Below are positions 1 to 9,650 of a stretch of 64,000 bases of DNA, piece by piece (the first letter of the stretch is position 1; each line of letters opens with the position of its first letter). The position numbers and the translations under genes were made by a program. Source of the stretch: Ornithinimicrobium sufpigmenti (GTDB lineage Bacteria > Actinomycetota > Actinomycetes > Actinomycetales > Dermatophilaceae). The DNA lies in the NCBI RefSeq assembly GCF_004322775.1, contig NZ_CP036403.1, positions 2,976,001 through 3,040,000 of the forward strand, written 5' to 3'. A model generated the notes under the pieces. That model ran no database searches, had not been told where the DNA came from, and saw nothing but the letters and a program-made list of their open reading frames with translations.

Positions 1-705
1 GTTGGTGACGGCGATGCCCACCTCCTCCTGCACCTCGCGGATGACCGCCGCCTCCAGCGACTCCCCCGCCTCGACGAAACCGGCGAGGACGGAGACCCGG
101 TGCTCGGGCCAGGCCACGCCGGAGCCGAGCAGCAGCCGGTCGTCGACGTCGGTGACCGCCATGATCACGGCGGGGTCGGTGCGCGGGTGGTGCTGGGAGC
201 CGTCGGTCGGGCACACGCGGACCCACCCGCCCTGCTCGATGACGGTCCGGGCCCCGCAACGGGGGCAGTGCTGGTGCCGGTGGTGCCACTCCGCCAGCGC
301 GGTGGCGCTGGTGAGCAGGCCGGCGTCGCGGTCGTCGAGATCGGCTCCGACCTCGCGCAGCCCGCGCCAGACGATCTCGGCGCCCTCGGGGCCGCCAGAG
401 ACACCGGGCGGCTCCGTCTCGTCGGCGGCGTCCACCTCGTCCTCGACGGCGAGGTAGGTGCGCCCGTCCTCGACACCCAGCAGCCACGGCTGCGGGGCGT
501 CCTCCGGGCGGGGCGGACGCAGCGCGAGTCGTGGACGATCACCCCCCACGACGGCTGCGGTGCCGGCGCGCAGGGTGAGGACCCGGGTGTCCGGGTCGGA
601 CAGCGCAGCGGTGATCGCTTCCGGGTCCGTGCGCAGGGCGCCGGCCCGGTGGACCGTCGATCGGGACAGGGACAGGTCCAGGAAGGTCTCGTCGGGTCCG
701 CTCAC
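1..705 (-). CDS. nudC: NAD+ diphosphatase, NudC-type Nudix hydrolase (3' end outside window)
   Basis: The gene reads leftward from a GTG at 705 and is still open at base 1, giving 235 visible residues. They show a zinc ribbon beginning HCPRCGAR and, at the left edge, the Nudix box (GFVEAGESLEAAVIREVQEE), whose Glu residues bind the metal. NudC enzymes split NAD(H), and decap NAD-capped RNA, into NMN and AMP. The second Cys pair of the ribbon is reduced to one Cys (RVCPTDG), as in many actinobacterial members as I recall them. The NudC signature after the Nudix box lies beyond the edge. nudC beside adnB and adnA recalls mycobacterial order. Confidence 0.9.
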   Translation of the reverse strand, partial: MSGPDETFLDLSLSRSTVHRAGALRTDPEAITAALSDPDTRVLTLRAGTAAVVGGDRPRLALRPPRPEDAPQPWLLGVEDGRTYLAVEDEVDAADETEPPGVSGGPEGAEIVWRGLREVGADLDDRDAGLLTSATALAEWHHRHQHCPRCGARTVIEQGGWVRVCPTDGSQHHPRTDPAVIMAVTDVDDRLLLGSGVAWPEHRVSVLAGFVEAGESLEAAVIREVQEEVGIAVTN

Positions 706-794
706 CCGGCCACTGTAGGCGTCCGGCCCGACAAGCTCGGGACGTGCCGGGCCACCTGCCCCCGGTCGGCGGCGCCACGGCATACGGTGTGTGC

Positions 795-2303
795 GTGATG
801 CGCAGCGACCTGGCCCTGGCCGCCCTGGCGAGCGCCGCGGTGCCCGGCATGAAGCCGGTGGCCGTGGCCGGTCTCGCCCTCCCGCTCGACGAGCAGCCCG
901 ACCATCAGCGCGCGGTCGTGGAGGACGCGACCGGACGACGATGGGTCATCCGCTCCCCGCTCACCCCGGTCGCCGGCGCGCGCCTGCTGCGCAACGACGA
1001 GCTGGTCCGCCAGCTCTCGCGCCACCTGCCGTTCAAGGTGCCCAGCCCCGTCGGCCGGGCGCAGGTGGGCCAGGACGGGTATGCCGTGGTCTACCCGCAC
1101 GTGGAGGGCCTCCCTCTGGACTTCACGCGGCTGCCGCCCGGACCCGGGCTGGCCAGCGCCATCGGCCGGGCGGTCGCCGCCGTGCACAACATCCCGCGGG
1201 AGGTGTTCGAGGCCCAGGACGTGCCGGTCTTCGACGCGCCCGGGACCCGGCAGCGGCTCACCGCGATCGTGGACCGGGCCGCGGAGACGGGCCGGGTCCC
1301 GACCGGGCTGCTGGCGCGGTGGGAGGAGGCCTTCGACGCCGCCCCGCTGTGGCAGTTCGCCACCACCCCGGTGCACGGCGCCTTCCGCGGCGGCGCGGTG
1401 CTGGTGGTCTTCGCCGACGACGACGCCAGCAGTGGGCGGGTCGTCGCCGTCACCGACTGGGAGGAGGCGATGGTGTCCGACCCGGCACTCGATCTGGCCG
1501 ACCTCTACGCCCGGACCGCCCCGGCCACCTGGGAGTCCGTGCTCGACAGCTACGTCCTGGCCCGGGCCCAGCGGCCCGACCCCTACCTGCACGCCCGCGC
1601 CCGCCTGCTCTCGGAGACGAACCGGCTCAGCGGCCTGTCCCAGGCGGTCGCCGACGACGACGAGGACCGGGTCCGGCAGATCGTGGAGTCGCTGCGCCGG
1701 ATGGACCGGTTGACCGAGGACGAGGACTCCTTGGTGCCGGTGACGGCTCGCGGGGTCGGCGCCAGCGTCCCGTTCGGCACCAGCGCGGTCGAGGACCACC
1801 GCGAGCGCCACCGTGAGGACGACAGCGAGCACCACAACGTCGCCGAGGAGCGCAGCGCCGGCGGGGACCATGGCGGCGGCGCCGGAGCGACCGCGGCCAC
1901 GCAGGTCATCTCTTCGATTCCTGGTCCCACCGACGACGCAGACGTGACCGCCGAGGTGCCCGTGCCGTCCTGGGAGGACGTACAGCCGACGTCACCCTCG
2001 GACAGCGATGACGGCGAGGGCCGCGATGTCGGTGGACTCGGCGAGCGCCGCGATCTCGGGGAGGCCGGCGATGGCGGCGAGAGCGGTGTGCAGGACGGTG
2101 AGGCGCAGACCGACGACCTGCACACCGACCAGGGTGCTGACGACGCGGCCCCGGAGGGCGAGCCAGGCGAGGCAGAGGGCGCCGAGGACCAGAGAAGGGG
2201 CGCCGAGGATGAAGGGGAGGCGCCGGACGTGGAGGAGCTCGACGACGAGGAGCGTCTCCACGAGCTGTACGGCATGCCCGCCCCTTCCCGCGACGACGGC
2301 TGA
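795..2303 (+). CDS. Aminoglycoside/macrolide phosphotransferase-like protein, probably inactive, with long acidic tail
   Basis: Residues 1-310 follow the APH/Mph kinase-like fold, ending in a clear metal-binding motif TDWEEAMVSDPALDLADL. The catalytic loop, normally HGDLHPGNV, reads HGAFRGGAV (about residues 194-202), so both the catalytic Asp and the Mg-binding Asn are Ala. This suggests a pseudokinase. From about residue 335 there is a disordered tail rich in Asp, Glu, Gly and His, ending LHELYGMPAPSRDDG. I chose GTG 795 because a TACGGT -10 ends 6 nt before it; ATG 798 is the alternative. It is divergent from nudC and convergent with adnB. Substrate and role are unknown. Confidence 0.75.
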   Translation: MMRSDLALAALASAAVPGMKPVAVAGLALPLDEQPDHQRAVVEDATGRRWVIRSPLTPVAGARLLRNDELVRQLSRHLPFKVPSPVGRAQVGQDGYAVVYPHVEGLPLDFTRLPPGPGLASAIGRAVAAVHNIPREVFEAQDVPVFDAPGTRQRLTAIVDRAAETGRVPTGLLARWEEAFDAAPLWQFATTPVHGAFRGGAVLVVFADDDASSGRVVAVTDWEEAMVSDPALDLADLYARTAPATWESVLDSYVLARAQRPDPYLHARARLLSETNRLSGLSQAVADDDEDRVRQIVESLRRMDRLTEDEDSLVPVTARGVGASVPFGTSAVEDHRERHREDDSEHHNVAEERSAGGDHGGGAGATAATQVISSIPGPTDDADVTAEVPVPSWEDVQPTSPSDSDDGEGRDVGGLGERRDLGEAGDGGESGVQDGEAQTDDLHTDQGADDAAPEGEPGEAEGAEDQRRGAEDEGEAPDVEELDDEERLHELYGMPAPSRDDG

Positions 2304-2313
2304 CCGTCCGCCG

Positions 2314-5300
2314 TCAGGCGAGGGCGTTTCCGGCGTCCGTCACCAGCGCGCTCACCAGGGTCTCGACCTCCTGCTCCCCGGGCAGGGGCGGTCGGACCGT
2401 CTCGCCGCTGCGGGCGTAGAAGAAGGCTGCGCGCACCAGCTCGGGGTCGCGTCCGGTGAGCCGGGCATAGGCGATGCGGTAGACGGCGAGCTGCAGGGCA
2501 CGCTGCCGCTGCTGCTCGGCGGAGCCGGGCGAGCCGGTCTTCCAGTCGACGATGGTCACGCCCCCGTCGGGGTCAGGGAAGACGGCGTCCACGCGACCCC
2601 GCACGCTGCGTCCGCCCACGACCGTCTCCAGGGCCACCTCGACCTCCAGGGGTGAGCGGTCGGCCCATTCGCTGGCGAGGAAGCTGCGTCGCAGGTGCTC
2701 CAGGTCAGCCGGTTCCGCGGTGTCGTCGAGCTGCAGATCGTGCAGGTCGACCAGCGTCGCGGTGGCGTAGTGCTGCTCCACCCACGCGTGAAAGGCGGTG
2801 CCCACCCTGGCCTGGGATGCGGGCGGGGTGGGCAGGGGACGCCGCAACCGGCGGCGGAAGCCGTCCGGGTCGCTCGCCAGCTCGACCAGGGACGAGGTCG
2901 ACAGGTGTTCCGGCACGGGTGTGCCGTCCAGGCGCCGCGAACGCTCGGCGCGCTCGGCCAGCAGCAGCTCGACGAGCTCACCCCAGCGGTCGTCACCCAC
3001 CCCCATGGGCAGGTGGCCCTGGCTCGACGCCTGCCGCGCGGACAGCAGGGCGGTCGACACGTCCAGGACGGCGCGTCGTCGCTCGTCCCGCGCCACCGGC
3101 CAGGTCGCCGTGACCTGCTCGGCCAGGCGTGGGTTCGACATCTGCTCGGGGTCGTCGGGGTCGGGCATCTCCAGCCACGCGCGGGCACGCACGCCCGGGA
3201 GGTCTCGCACGTCGTCCAGGAACCGGGAGGTGACCCGGGGGCGGGTGCCCGTGGACCAGACCGGCGCGGTGAGCAGCATCCGGTGGCGGGCCCGGGTGTA
3301 GGCGACGTAGGCCAGCCGCCGCTCCTCCTGCACCGAGAACCGTCCCTGCGCCAGCTCGAGCTCCTCGAGCTCGCTGCGCAGGGCCCGGGTGTGCGGCACC
3401 GAGAGCCAGCCGATGTCGGGACGGCCCTGTCGGTCACCCCGCAGCGGGGTCGGCAGCCGCCCGATCCCGGCCAGCCAGCCCTTCTCGCGGCGCTCCTTCA
3501 CCTGCCACCGACCGTCGGCGCACACGGGCGTGAGACGGCCGGACGGGAAGGTCCCCTCCACCAGTCCGGGCACCGCGACGGCGTCCCACTCCAGACCCTT
3601 CGCGGCGTGCACGGTCAGCACCTGGACGGCCGAGGTGTCGACGCTGACCTCGGCCAGCTCGGGCACCTCGACGCCCTCCAGGCCACGCTCATGCTCCCGC
3701 GCCGCGTCCAACCAGTCCAGGAAGCCGCCGAGGGTCACCCGGTCGGCACCCGCGGCATACCCCGCCGCGACGTCCGCCAGGGCGTCCAGCGGCGCCCTTC
3801 CCCAGCTGGGGTGCAGGTCGGGATCGGAGGCCACCTCGATGTCCAGCCCGAGCAGCCGCTCCCCCTCCACGACGAGGTCGGGCAGCGGCAGGCCGCTCAG
3901 GCGACGAACCGCGCCCAGCACGCCGCTGAGCCACCCGACCCGCGCCTGGCCCTCGGGACTGAGGTGCTCACCACCGGGGCCCACCCACCCGGACGGTGGG
4001 GGATGCTCGACGGCCTCGGCCAGCACTGGCGCGTGCCCGCGCTCCCCCGCCGCCTCGGCGCCAGCCTGCCGTGCGTCGAGGCGGGCCCAGGCCCACAGCG
4101 CGTCGATGTCCGCGGCTCCCAGCCGACACACCGGGCCAGCGAGCAGACGCATCGCCTGGTCACCCCGCGTCGGCTCCTGCGCCAGCCAGAGCAGGGCGAC
4201 CAGGTCGAGCACCTCGGGGGTGTCGAGCAGGCCACCCAGACCGACCACCTCGACCGGGAGCCCGCGTCTGCGCAGCGCGTCGACCACCGCCGGGAACTGT
4301 GCGCGGGCGCGGCACAGCACCGCCGCCGTGGAGGTCGCCGGCTCGGCCCACCGCTCCTGCACCCAGTCAGCGACCAGCTCCGCCTCGGCGACGTGGTCCA
4401 GCACCCGCGCGACCTCGACCCCACCGTGCTCCGCGCCCGGGCCGGGGCGCAGGGTGGCGACCGGCACCTCGGTCGACTCCCGCAGCGGGGCCGCCACCGC
4501 GTTGGCCGCGTCCAGGATCAGCCGGTCGTTGCGCCAGGACGTGGTGAGCTGCAGCACCTCCGCCGGTCTGCCGTCCAAGGCGAACTCGTTCGGGAACCGG
4601 GTCAGCGTGGTGGCGCTGGCGCCTCGCCAGCCGTAGATCGACTGGTGCGGGTCACCCACGGCGGTGACGCTCAGGTCATGACCGGCGAACAACGACGTGA
4701 GCAGGACCATCTGCGCCTCGGAGGTGTCCTGGAACTCGTCGAGGAGCACGGCACGGAACCGGGTCCGTTCGGCCTGCCCCACGTCGGGGACGTCCCGGGC
4801 CAGCCGGGCCGCCAGCGCCATCTGGTCACCGAAGTCCAGGGCGCCCCGGGCGGCCTTGGCCCGCCGGTAGTCCTCCACGAGCGGGTAGAGCAGCGCCTGC
4901 ACCCTCAGCACCTCCGCCGTCTTCTCCCCGACCTTCAAGGGCTGGCCCTCGTGGCCCAGGTCGACCAGCCGGTCGGCGACCCGGGTGAGGAAGCGGGTGG
5001 CCTCCGCCGGCTCGACGAGGTGCTCGCCCAGCTCCCCAGCCAGGGCGAGGACTGCCCGGACCACCGTGGCGGGCGCGGAGGTGAGGCCCGGCAGGTCACC
5101 CTCGTGCCGGTGCACGAGGTCGTGGGCAAGCTGCCAGCAGGCGGCCTCGGACAGGAGCACCGAGTCGGGCTCGACGCCCAGCCGCAGGCCGTGCTCGTCG
5201 ACGAGCCGGCCGGCGTAGGCGTGGTAGGTGGAGATGGTGGGGAGGTCGAAACCGTCACCCTCCAGGGACGGGTCGTCCCCCAGGGGGTCGGTCTCCACCC

Positions 5301-5607
5301 AGAGGCCGACCTCCCGGAGGCGCCGCAGCTTGCTGCTGAGCCGCGCGCCCAGCTCGAGCGCGGCCTTGCGGGTGAAGGTCAGCCCGAGCACATCCTGCGG
5401 GGCGACGAGCCCGTTGGCGACGAGCCAGACGACCCGCGCAGCCATCGTCTCCGTCTTCCCCGACCCCGCCCCGGCCACCACGACGGTCGGCCGCAGCGGC
5501 CCCTCGATGACGGCCTGCTGCTCCGCGGTGGGCGGCGGGGTGCCCAGGGCCAGGGCGAGGTCGAGCGCCGAGAAGCGCACTCCCTGCTGCGTCGTCGTCG
5601 CGGTCAA
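2314..5607 (-). CDS. adnB: AdnB-like UvrD-family helicase-nuclease subunit
   Basis: This SF1 helicase of about 1097 residues has a Q motif (TAEQQAVI, 27-34), Walker A (GAGSGKT, 46-52), motif II (DEFQDT, 290-295) and a C-terminal RecB-type nuclease motif (RVDAVF and VDWKTG, about 1005-1025). In mycobacteria AdnA and AdnB form a heterodimer that unwinds and resects double-strand breaks in place of RecBCD. The start is TTG 5607, which overlaps the adnA stop as TTGA and follows AAGGAG by 7 nt. An upstream ATG at 5664 would overlap adnA by 60 nt and lacks that support. All motor motifs look intact, so this is the likely active motor. Confidence 0.9.
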   Translation of the reverse strand: MTATTTQQGVRFSALDLALALGTPPPTAEQQAVIEGPLRPTVVVAGAGSGKTETMAARVVWLVANGLVAPQDVLGLTFTRKAALELGARLSSKLRRLREVGLWVETDPLGDDPSLEGDGFDLPTISTYHAYAGRLVDEHGLRLGVEPDSVLLSEAACWQLAHDLVHRHEGDLPGLTSAPATVVRAVLALAGELGEHLVEPAEATRFLTRVADRLVDLGHEGQPLKVGEKTAEVLRVQALLYPLVEDYRRAKAARGALDFGDQMALAARLARDVPDVGQAERTRFRAVLLDEFQDTSEAQMVLLTSLFAGHDLSVTAVGDPHQSIYGWRGASATTLTRFPNEFALDGRPAEVLQLTTSWRNDRLILDAANAVAAPLRESTEVPVATLRPGPGAEHGGVEVARVLDHVAEAELVADWVQERWAEPATSTAAVLCRARAQFPAVVDALRRRGLPVEVVGLGGLLDTPEVLDLVALLWLAQEPTRGDQAMRLLAGPVCRLGAADIDALWAWARLDARQAGAEAAGERGHAPVLAEAVEHPPPSGWVGPGGEHLSPEGQARVGWLSGVLGAVRRLSGLPLPDLVVEGERLLGLDIEVASDPDLHPSWGRAPLDALADVAAGYAAGADRVTLGGFLDWLDAAREHERGLEGVEVPELAEVSVDTSAVQVLTVHAAKGLEWDAVAVPGLVEGTFPSGRLTPVCADGRWQVKERREKGWLAGIGRLPTPLRGDRQGRPDIGWLSVPHTRALRSELEELELAQGRFSVQEERRLAYVAYTRARHRMLLTAPVWSTGTRPRVTSRFLDDVRDLPGVRARAWLEMPDPDDPEQMSNPRLAEQVTATWPVARDERRRAVLDVSTALLSARQASSQGHLPMGVGDDRWGELVELLLAERAERSRRLDGTPVPEHLSTSSLVELASDPDGFRRRLRRPLPTPPASQARVGTAFHAWVEQHYATATLVDLHDLQLDDTAEPADLEHLRRSFLASEWADRSPLEVEVALETVVGGRSVRGRVDAVFPDPDGGVTIVDWKTGSPGSAEQQRQRALQLAVYRIAYARLTGRDPELVRAAFFYARSGETVRPPLPGEQEVETLVSALVTDAGNALA

Positions 5608-8600
5608 CGTTGGGCTCCTTCGGGCTGCAGCGGGCAGGCGAAGCGCGCGGGGCAGGACCGGCACCGGCGCTCCAGGTCGTGTGCGGCGAACTGCGCCCCC
5701 CGCATGCCCTCACCGACGTCCAGGACCAGGCGGCGGGCGGCATCAGGGTCCGGTCGGTCACCGAGGGGTGGCTGCTCCTGGGCCACCGGTCCGGAGGCGC
5801 CCAGCTGGACGAGGCGGGCGCCACCGCTGGTGGTCCCGGCGTCGAAGGCGCCGGCCTCCACCGCCACCTGGTAGGCCGCCAGCTGGGCATGCTCCCCGAC
5901 CTCGGCCTGCGTCGGCTTGGTCCGGCCCGTCTTGAGGTCGACCACGATCAGGCGCCCCTGCTCGTCCCGCTCCAGCCGGTCGACCGCCCCGACGAGCCGG
6001 ACGGTGCGGTCCGGGTCGGTGGGGCCCTCCGCAGGGTCGTCGGGCTCGCCCTGCTGTCCCGCGACAGGGGCGTCGTCGGGCACGGTCACCGACAGCTCGA
6101 GCTCGGTGCCGATCAGCTCTCGCCCCTCGGCCGCAGCTTCGCGCACGTAGGTGGCGTAACGGCCCAGCATCTCCTGGGCCTGGCCCAACGCCCGGTCCGC
6201 CACCCACCCGGCCGGCAGCTCCAGGTCGGGCCAGCGGCGCAGGAGGTCTTCGCGCAGCTCCTCGACGGTCCCGGCCGGGGCCTCGGCGATGACGGCGTGC
6301 ACGAGGGTGCCGATCTCGGCCGCCCTGGCCTCCCCCGTCTCGGCGCCGCGTGCGGTGAGGAACCACCGCAGCTGGCAGTCCTGGAAGGTCTGCACCTTGG
6401 AGGGGGAGACACGCACCGGGCCGTCAGGGCGGACCGGCCGGCCCACGGAGACGTCCCTGACCTGCCACCAGGAGCCGGGGCCCGCGCCGGCGACCCCCTC
6501 GGCGTCCAGCCGGGCCAGCAGGTCGACCGCACGGTCGCGACCGGCCAGGTCACCCTCGCGCTGGCACCGGACGGCCGTGCGCCGCATCTCACCGACCAGC
6601 CCACGCAGGGTCATCGGCGCGGGCACCTCGACCGGAGGATGCTCGCGGTAGGTGGGGTCCACCAGGTCGAGCAGGACGGACGGCTGCTCGTCGGTGCTGC
6701 TCGTCGCCGTCACCAGCAGTGCCTCCCGGGACCGGGTGACCGCCACGTGGAACTGCCGCAGCTCATCGGCCCGCACCTGCGCCTGGGCAGCCCGCCACGC
6801 CCCGGCACCGTCCATGGCCCGCCCCTGGAGTGCGGCGACCAGCGCCTCCGCCCCCAGCAGGGTGTCCCGCAGGCGCAGATCCGGCCAGACGCCGTCCTGC
6901 ACCCCCACGATCGCTGCCCGGCGCCACCGGCGGCCTGCGGCCGCCTGCGGGGTGAGCACCTCCACCGCGCGCTGACGCCGCGCGCCCACCACGAGGGTGT
7001 CCGCAGCGACCTCGGCCGACCGCACCAGGGTGAGGAAGCTGCGGGCACGACTGCCTGGCAGGCGTTCCACGAAGCTCTCGGCTGCTCCGAAGAGGACGAG
7101 CATCGCATCCAGGTCGCGGTCGGCGCGCGCGCCGAGGGCACCCCCGGCCAGTGCCTGCGAGGTCCACAGGTCGGCGACCTCGCTGGTCCGCCAGAGCGCC
7201 CAGAGGACGTCCTCGGCAGTGCCCTGGGGACCCTCGGCCGACGTCCGGTGGGCGGCGGCGCCGGCCTCCAGCACCCGGCCGACCCGGACCAACCCCTCCA
7301 GCGCCGGGTCGACGTCGGAGTCGGGGGCGCGCCACAGCTGGGGGTCGCTCACCAGCTCGGCGAGCAGCTCGTCCGCGCGTCGGGTGCCACCGGCAGCGAG
7401 CTCGGTGGCACGCACCCGGCGGCGCAGCCGACGCAGGGCAAGCGGGTCCAGCCCTCCGATCGGGCTGCCGAGCAGCTCCACCGCCTCCTCGGGCGTCAGC
7501 CACCAGGTCCGGTCGTCATCCTGCTCCTGCGGGCCGCGCGTGGCGATGTCGAAGGCGAGCAGGAACGGCAGCACCGCGGGGTCCTGGCCGAGCGGAACGC
7601 CAGCGCGATCCAGGTGCACGGGCACTCCCCCGGTGGCCAGCGCCCGCCGGACCGTCTCCTGCTGCCGACCTGACCTGGCCAGGACCACCAGCTCCTCCCA
7701 CGGGACACCGTCGACCAGGTGCGCCCGCCGCAACCAGCGCGCCACGTGCGCCGCCTCCTGGGCCGCGCTCCGCGCCAGGGACACCGAGACGACGCCGTCA
7801 CCCTGACCTGGCTCCGGCCGGCGGTGCGCTCGGCTGCCCGTCACGCCGACGCGTTCGGCGACCCTGTCCGCCACCCTGGCGACCTCGCCCGCGGACCCGT
7901 GCCGGTGCCGCAGGACCACGGTGGGGACGGTCGTGGACGTCTCGCCCGCCCCGGCCCGCGGCACGCGCTCGTGCCAGCGGCCCGCCAGGTCCACGAACGC
8001 GCCTGGCAGCGCACCCCGGAACCCCTGGGTAGCGGCGTCCGGGTCGCCGACCAGGACCGCGGCCGCCGTCGAGGGCCTGAGGACGTCCAGCAGCCGGACC
8101 GCGGAGGCGGTGAGCTCCTGGGCGTCGTCGACGACGACCACCTCGATCTTGTCCTGCACCACCTGGCGCAGCTCGTCGTCGTCCTCCAGCGCGTCCGCCG
8201 CCGCGGTGCAGATCCAGGCCGGGTCGTAGCTGCCCGGATCGGACAGCGCCGTGACCTGGTCGTACTCGGCGAGCACCTGCGCCGCGCACGCCCACTCAGG
8301 ACGGTCGTGGGCCTGCGCCAGCTCCTCCAGGTCAGCCGGCGCCAGCCCGTGCTCGACGGCCCGCATCAGCAGGTCCCGCAGCTGGGCGCGGAAGCCCGTG
8401 GTCGGCAGCGCCGGGCGCAGGCGGTCCGGCCACCGTGGCCCGGTGCCCAGCTCCTGGTGGCCGATGAGCAGCTCGCGCAGGACCACATCCTGCTCGGCGC
8501 CGGAGATCAGCCGCGGGCCCGGCTCGCCGGAGCGGGCGGCGGCCAGCCGGAGCACGGCGAACGCCAGGGATGCCGCGGTGCGGGCCATCGGCTCGGTATG

Positions 8601-8837
8601 CGTACGGCCCAGACCCGATCCGATCTGGGTCCGCAGCCGGGCCGCCGCGGGGCGGGTGGGCGCCAGCACCAGGCACCGGTCCGGAGAGGTGCCCGCAGCC
8701 ACCCGGTGTCGAACGTGCTCCACCAGCGCGGTGGTCCGGCCGGTCCCTGGCGCACCGAGCACGAGCAGTACACCGTCGCGGTGCTCGACGACGGCGATCT
8801 GGTCAGCGTCCAGACGCGGGTGCGGGGAGAGGGACAT
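5604..8837 (-). CDS. adnA: AdnA-like helicase-nuclease subunit with degenerate motor and Fe-S nuclease
   Basis: This 1077-residue partner of AdnB lies directly upstream in the same operon. The Walker A loop reads GAPGTGRTT (28-36), with Arg where the catalytic Lys normally sits. Motif II reads VVDDAQE (about 235-241) instead of DExQD. The C-terminal nuclease keeps VDLKTG (Lys about 969). A Cys near FQDCQLRW plus C1059, C1062 and C1068 in RCRSCPARFACP match the four-Cys iron-sulfur nuclease arrangement of AddB and AdnA. I infer that this subunit cuts one strand and holds DNA while AdnB supplies ATP-driven movement. Confidence 0.87.
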   Translation of the reverse strand: MSLSPHPRLDADQIAVVEHRDGVLLVLGAPGTGRTTALVEHVRHRVAAGTSPDRCLVLAPTRPAAARLRTQIGSGLGRTHTEPMARTAASLAFAVLRLAAARSGEPGPRLISGAEQDVVLRELLIGHQELGTGPRWPDRLRPALPTTGFRAQLRDLLMRAVEHGLAPADLEELAQAHDRPEWACAAQVLAEYDQVTALSDPGSYDPAWICTAAADALEDDDELRQVVQDKIEVVVVDDAQELTASAVRLLDVLRPSTAAAVLVGDPDAATQGFRGALPGAFVDLAGRWHERVPRAGAGETSTTVPTVVLRHRHGSAGEVARVADRVAERVGVTGSRAHRRPEPGQGDGVVSVSLARSAAQEAAHVARWLRRAHLVDGVPWEELVVLARSGRQQETVRRALATGGVPVHLDRAGVPLGQDPAVLPFLLAFDIATRGPQEQDDDRTWWLTPEEAVELLGSPIGGLDPLALRRLRRRVRATELAAGGTRRADELLAELVSDPQLWRAPDSDVDPALEGLVRVGRVLEAGAAAHRTSAEGPQGTAEDVLWALWRTSEVADLWTSQALAGGALGARADRDLDAMLVLFGAAESFVERLPGSRARSFLTLVRSAEVAADTLVVGARRQRAVEVLTPQAAAGRRWRRAAIVGVQDGVWPDLRLRDTLLGAEALVAALQGRAMDGAGAWRAAQAQVRADELRQFHVAVTRSREALLVTATSSTDEQPSVLLDLVDPTYREHPPVEVPAPMTLRGLVGEMRRTAVRCQREGDLAGRDRAVDLLARLDAEGVAGAGPGSWWQVRDVSVGRPVRPDGPVRVSPSKVQTFQDCQLRWFLTARGAETGEARAAEIGTLVHAVIAEAPAGTVEELREDLLRRWPDLELPAGWVADRALGQAQEMLGRYATYVREAAAEGRELIGTELELSVTVPDDAPVAGQQGEPDDPAEGPTDPDRTVRLVGAVDRLERDEQGRLIVVDLKTGRTKPTQAEVGEHAQLAAYQVAVEAGAFDAGTTSGGARLVQLGASGPVAQEQPPLGDRPDPDAARRLVLDVGEGMRGAQFAAHDLERRCRSCPARFACPLQPEGAQR

Positions 8838-8948
8838 GGGCTCATCACATCATCGCGCCCCGACAGACCCGCGCCGGACGGGGCCCGCCCCTGCATCGTC
8901 CGCGCGGGCCCCCCCTAGGATGAGCGGAACGCACCCCAGGAGCCGCCC

Positions 8949-9590
8949 GTGAGCACCACCCCGCCCGAGAACCGTCCGCGCCTGCGCCGTGACCAGCGGC
9001 GCGCCCAGCTGCTCGGCGCTGCCCTGGACGCCTTTTCCGAGGGTGGTTACCACCAGACGCTCATGGACGACATCGCCGAGCGGGCCGGGGTGAGCAAGCC
9101 GGTGCTCTACCAGCACTTCGACAGCAAGCTCGACCTCTACCTCGCGATCGCGCGCGGCGTCGCCGACGAGGTGTTGACGACCCTGAGCGGCGCGCTCGCC
9201 TCCTCGGACAGCAACCCGGAGCGGGTCAGGGCCTGCGTGGCCACCTTCTTCGACTTCGTCGACCGCCCGGGATCGGGCTTCCCCCTGCTCTTCGCCTCCG
9301 ACATGGGCCAGGAGCCGGCCGTGGCCGCCCTGCTCGAGGAGACCCGCCGGGCCTCCGGGGATGCACTGGCGGCTGAGGTCGCCGAGGCGACGAGCCTGCC
9401 GCGCGAGGAGGCGGTGCTGGTCGGCATGGCCCTCGCCGGCGTGGCGCAGACCGCGGCGATGCACTGGTACCAGTCCCCCGGAGACCTCTCCAAGGAGCGA
9501 GCCACCGACCTCGTCGTCGCCCTCGCCTGGGGTGGACTGGACGGACTGCCCGTGGAGGGCGAGACCGAGGAGCAGCACGACGCGGGCTAG
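8949..9590 (+). CDS. TetR/AcrR-family transcriptional regulator
   Basis: A 213-residue protein with an N-terminal TetR DNA-binding domain, including LLGAALDAFSEGGYHQT and the recognition helix region VSKPVLYQHFDSKLDLYLAI (about residues 18-65). The C-terminal helical ligand-binding domain has no recognisable ligand signature. GTG 8949 is preceded by AGGAG at normal spacing, and TAGGAT at 8916-8921 could be its -10. It is divergent from adnA with about 110 bp between, so it may control itself or nearby genes. The ligand is unknown. Confidence 0.88.
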   Translation: MSTTPPENRPRLRRDQRRAQLLGAALDAFSEGGYHQTLMDDIAERAGVSKPVLYQHFDSKLDLYLAIARGVADEVLTTLSGALASSDSNPERVRACVATFFDFVDRPGSGFPLLFASDMGQEPAVAALLEETRRASGDALAAEVAEATSLPREEAVLVGMALAGVAQTAAMHWYQSPGDLSKERATDLVVALAWGGLDGLPVEGETEEQHDAG

Positions 9591-9650
9591 GCTGAAGGCT
9601 TGCGTCGGGGCCCGTCCAGGTCCCGTCCACGATCTTGAGGAGGTATGCCC

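Noticed and set aside
1992..2261. Hydrophobic minus-strand frame resembling a small membrane protein inside the tail of the APH-like gene
   Set aside because: GAC and GAG codons of an acidic tail read as GTC and CTC (Val, Leu) on the other strand, so the hydrophobicity is a by-product. There is no ribosome binding site.
2695..5874. Plus-strand open frame of over 1000 codons opposite adnB
   Set aside because: Long antisense frames arise because stop codons are rare in this GC-rich DNA. The minus strand has all helicase and nuclease motifs; the plus frame has none.
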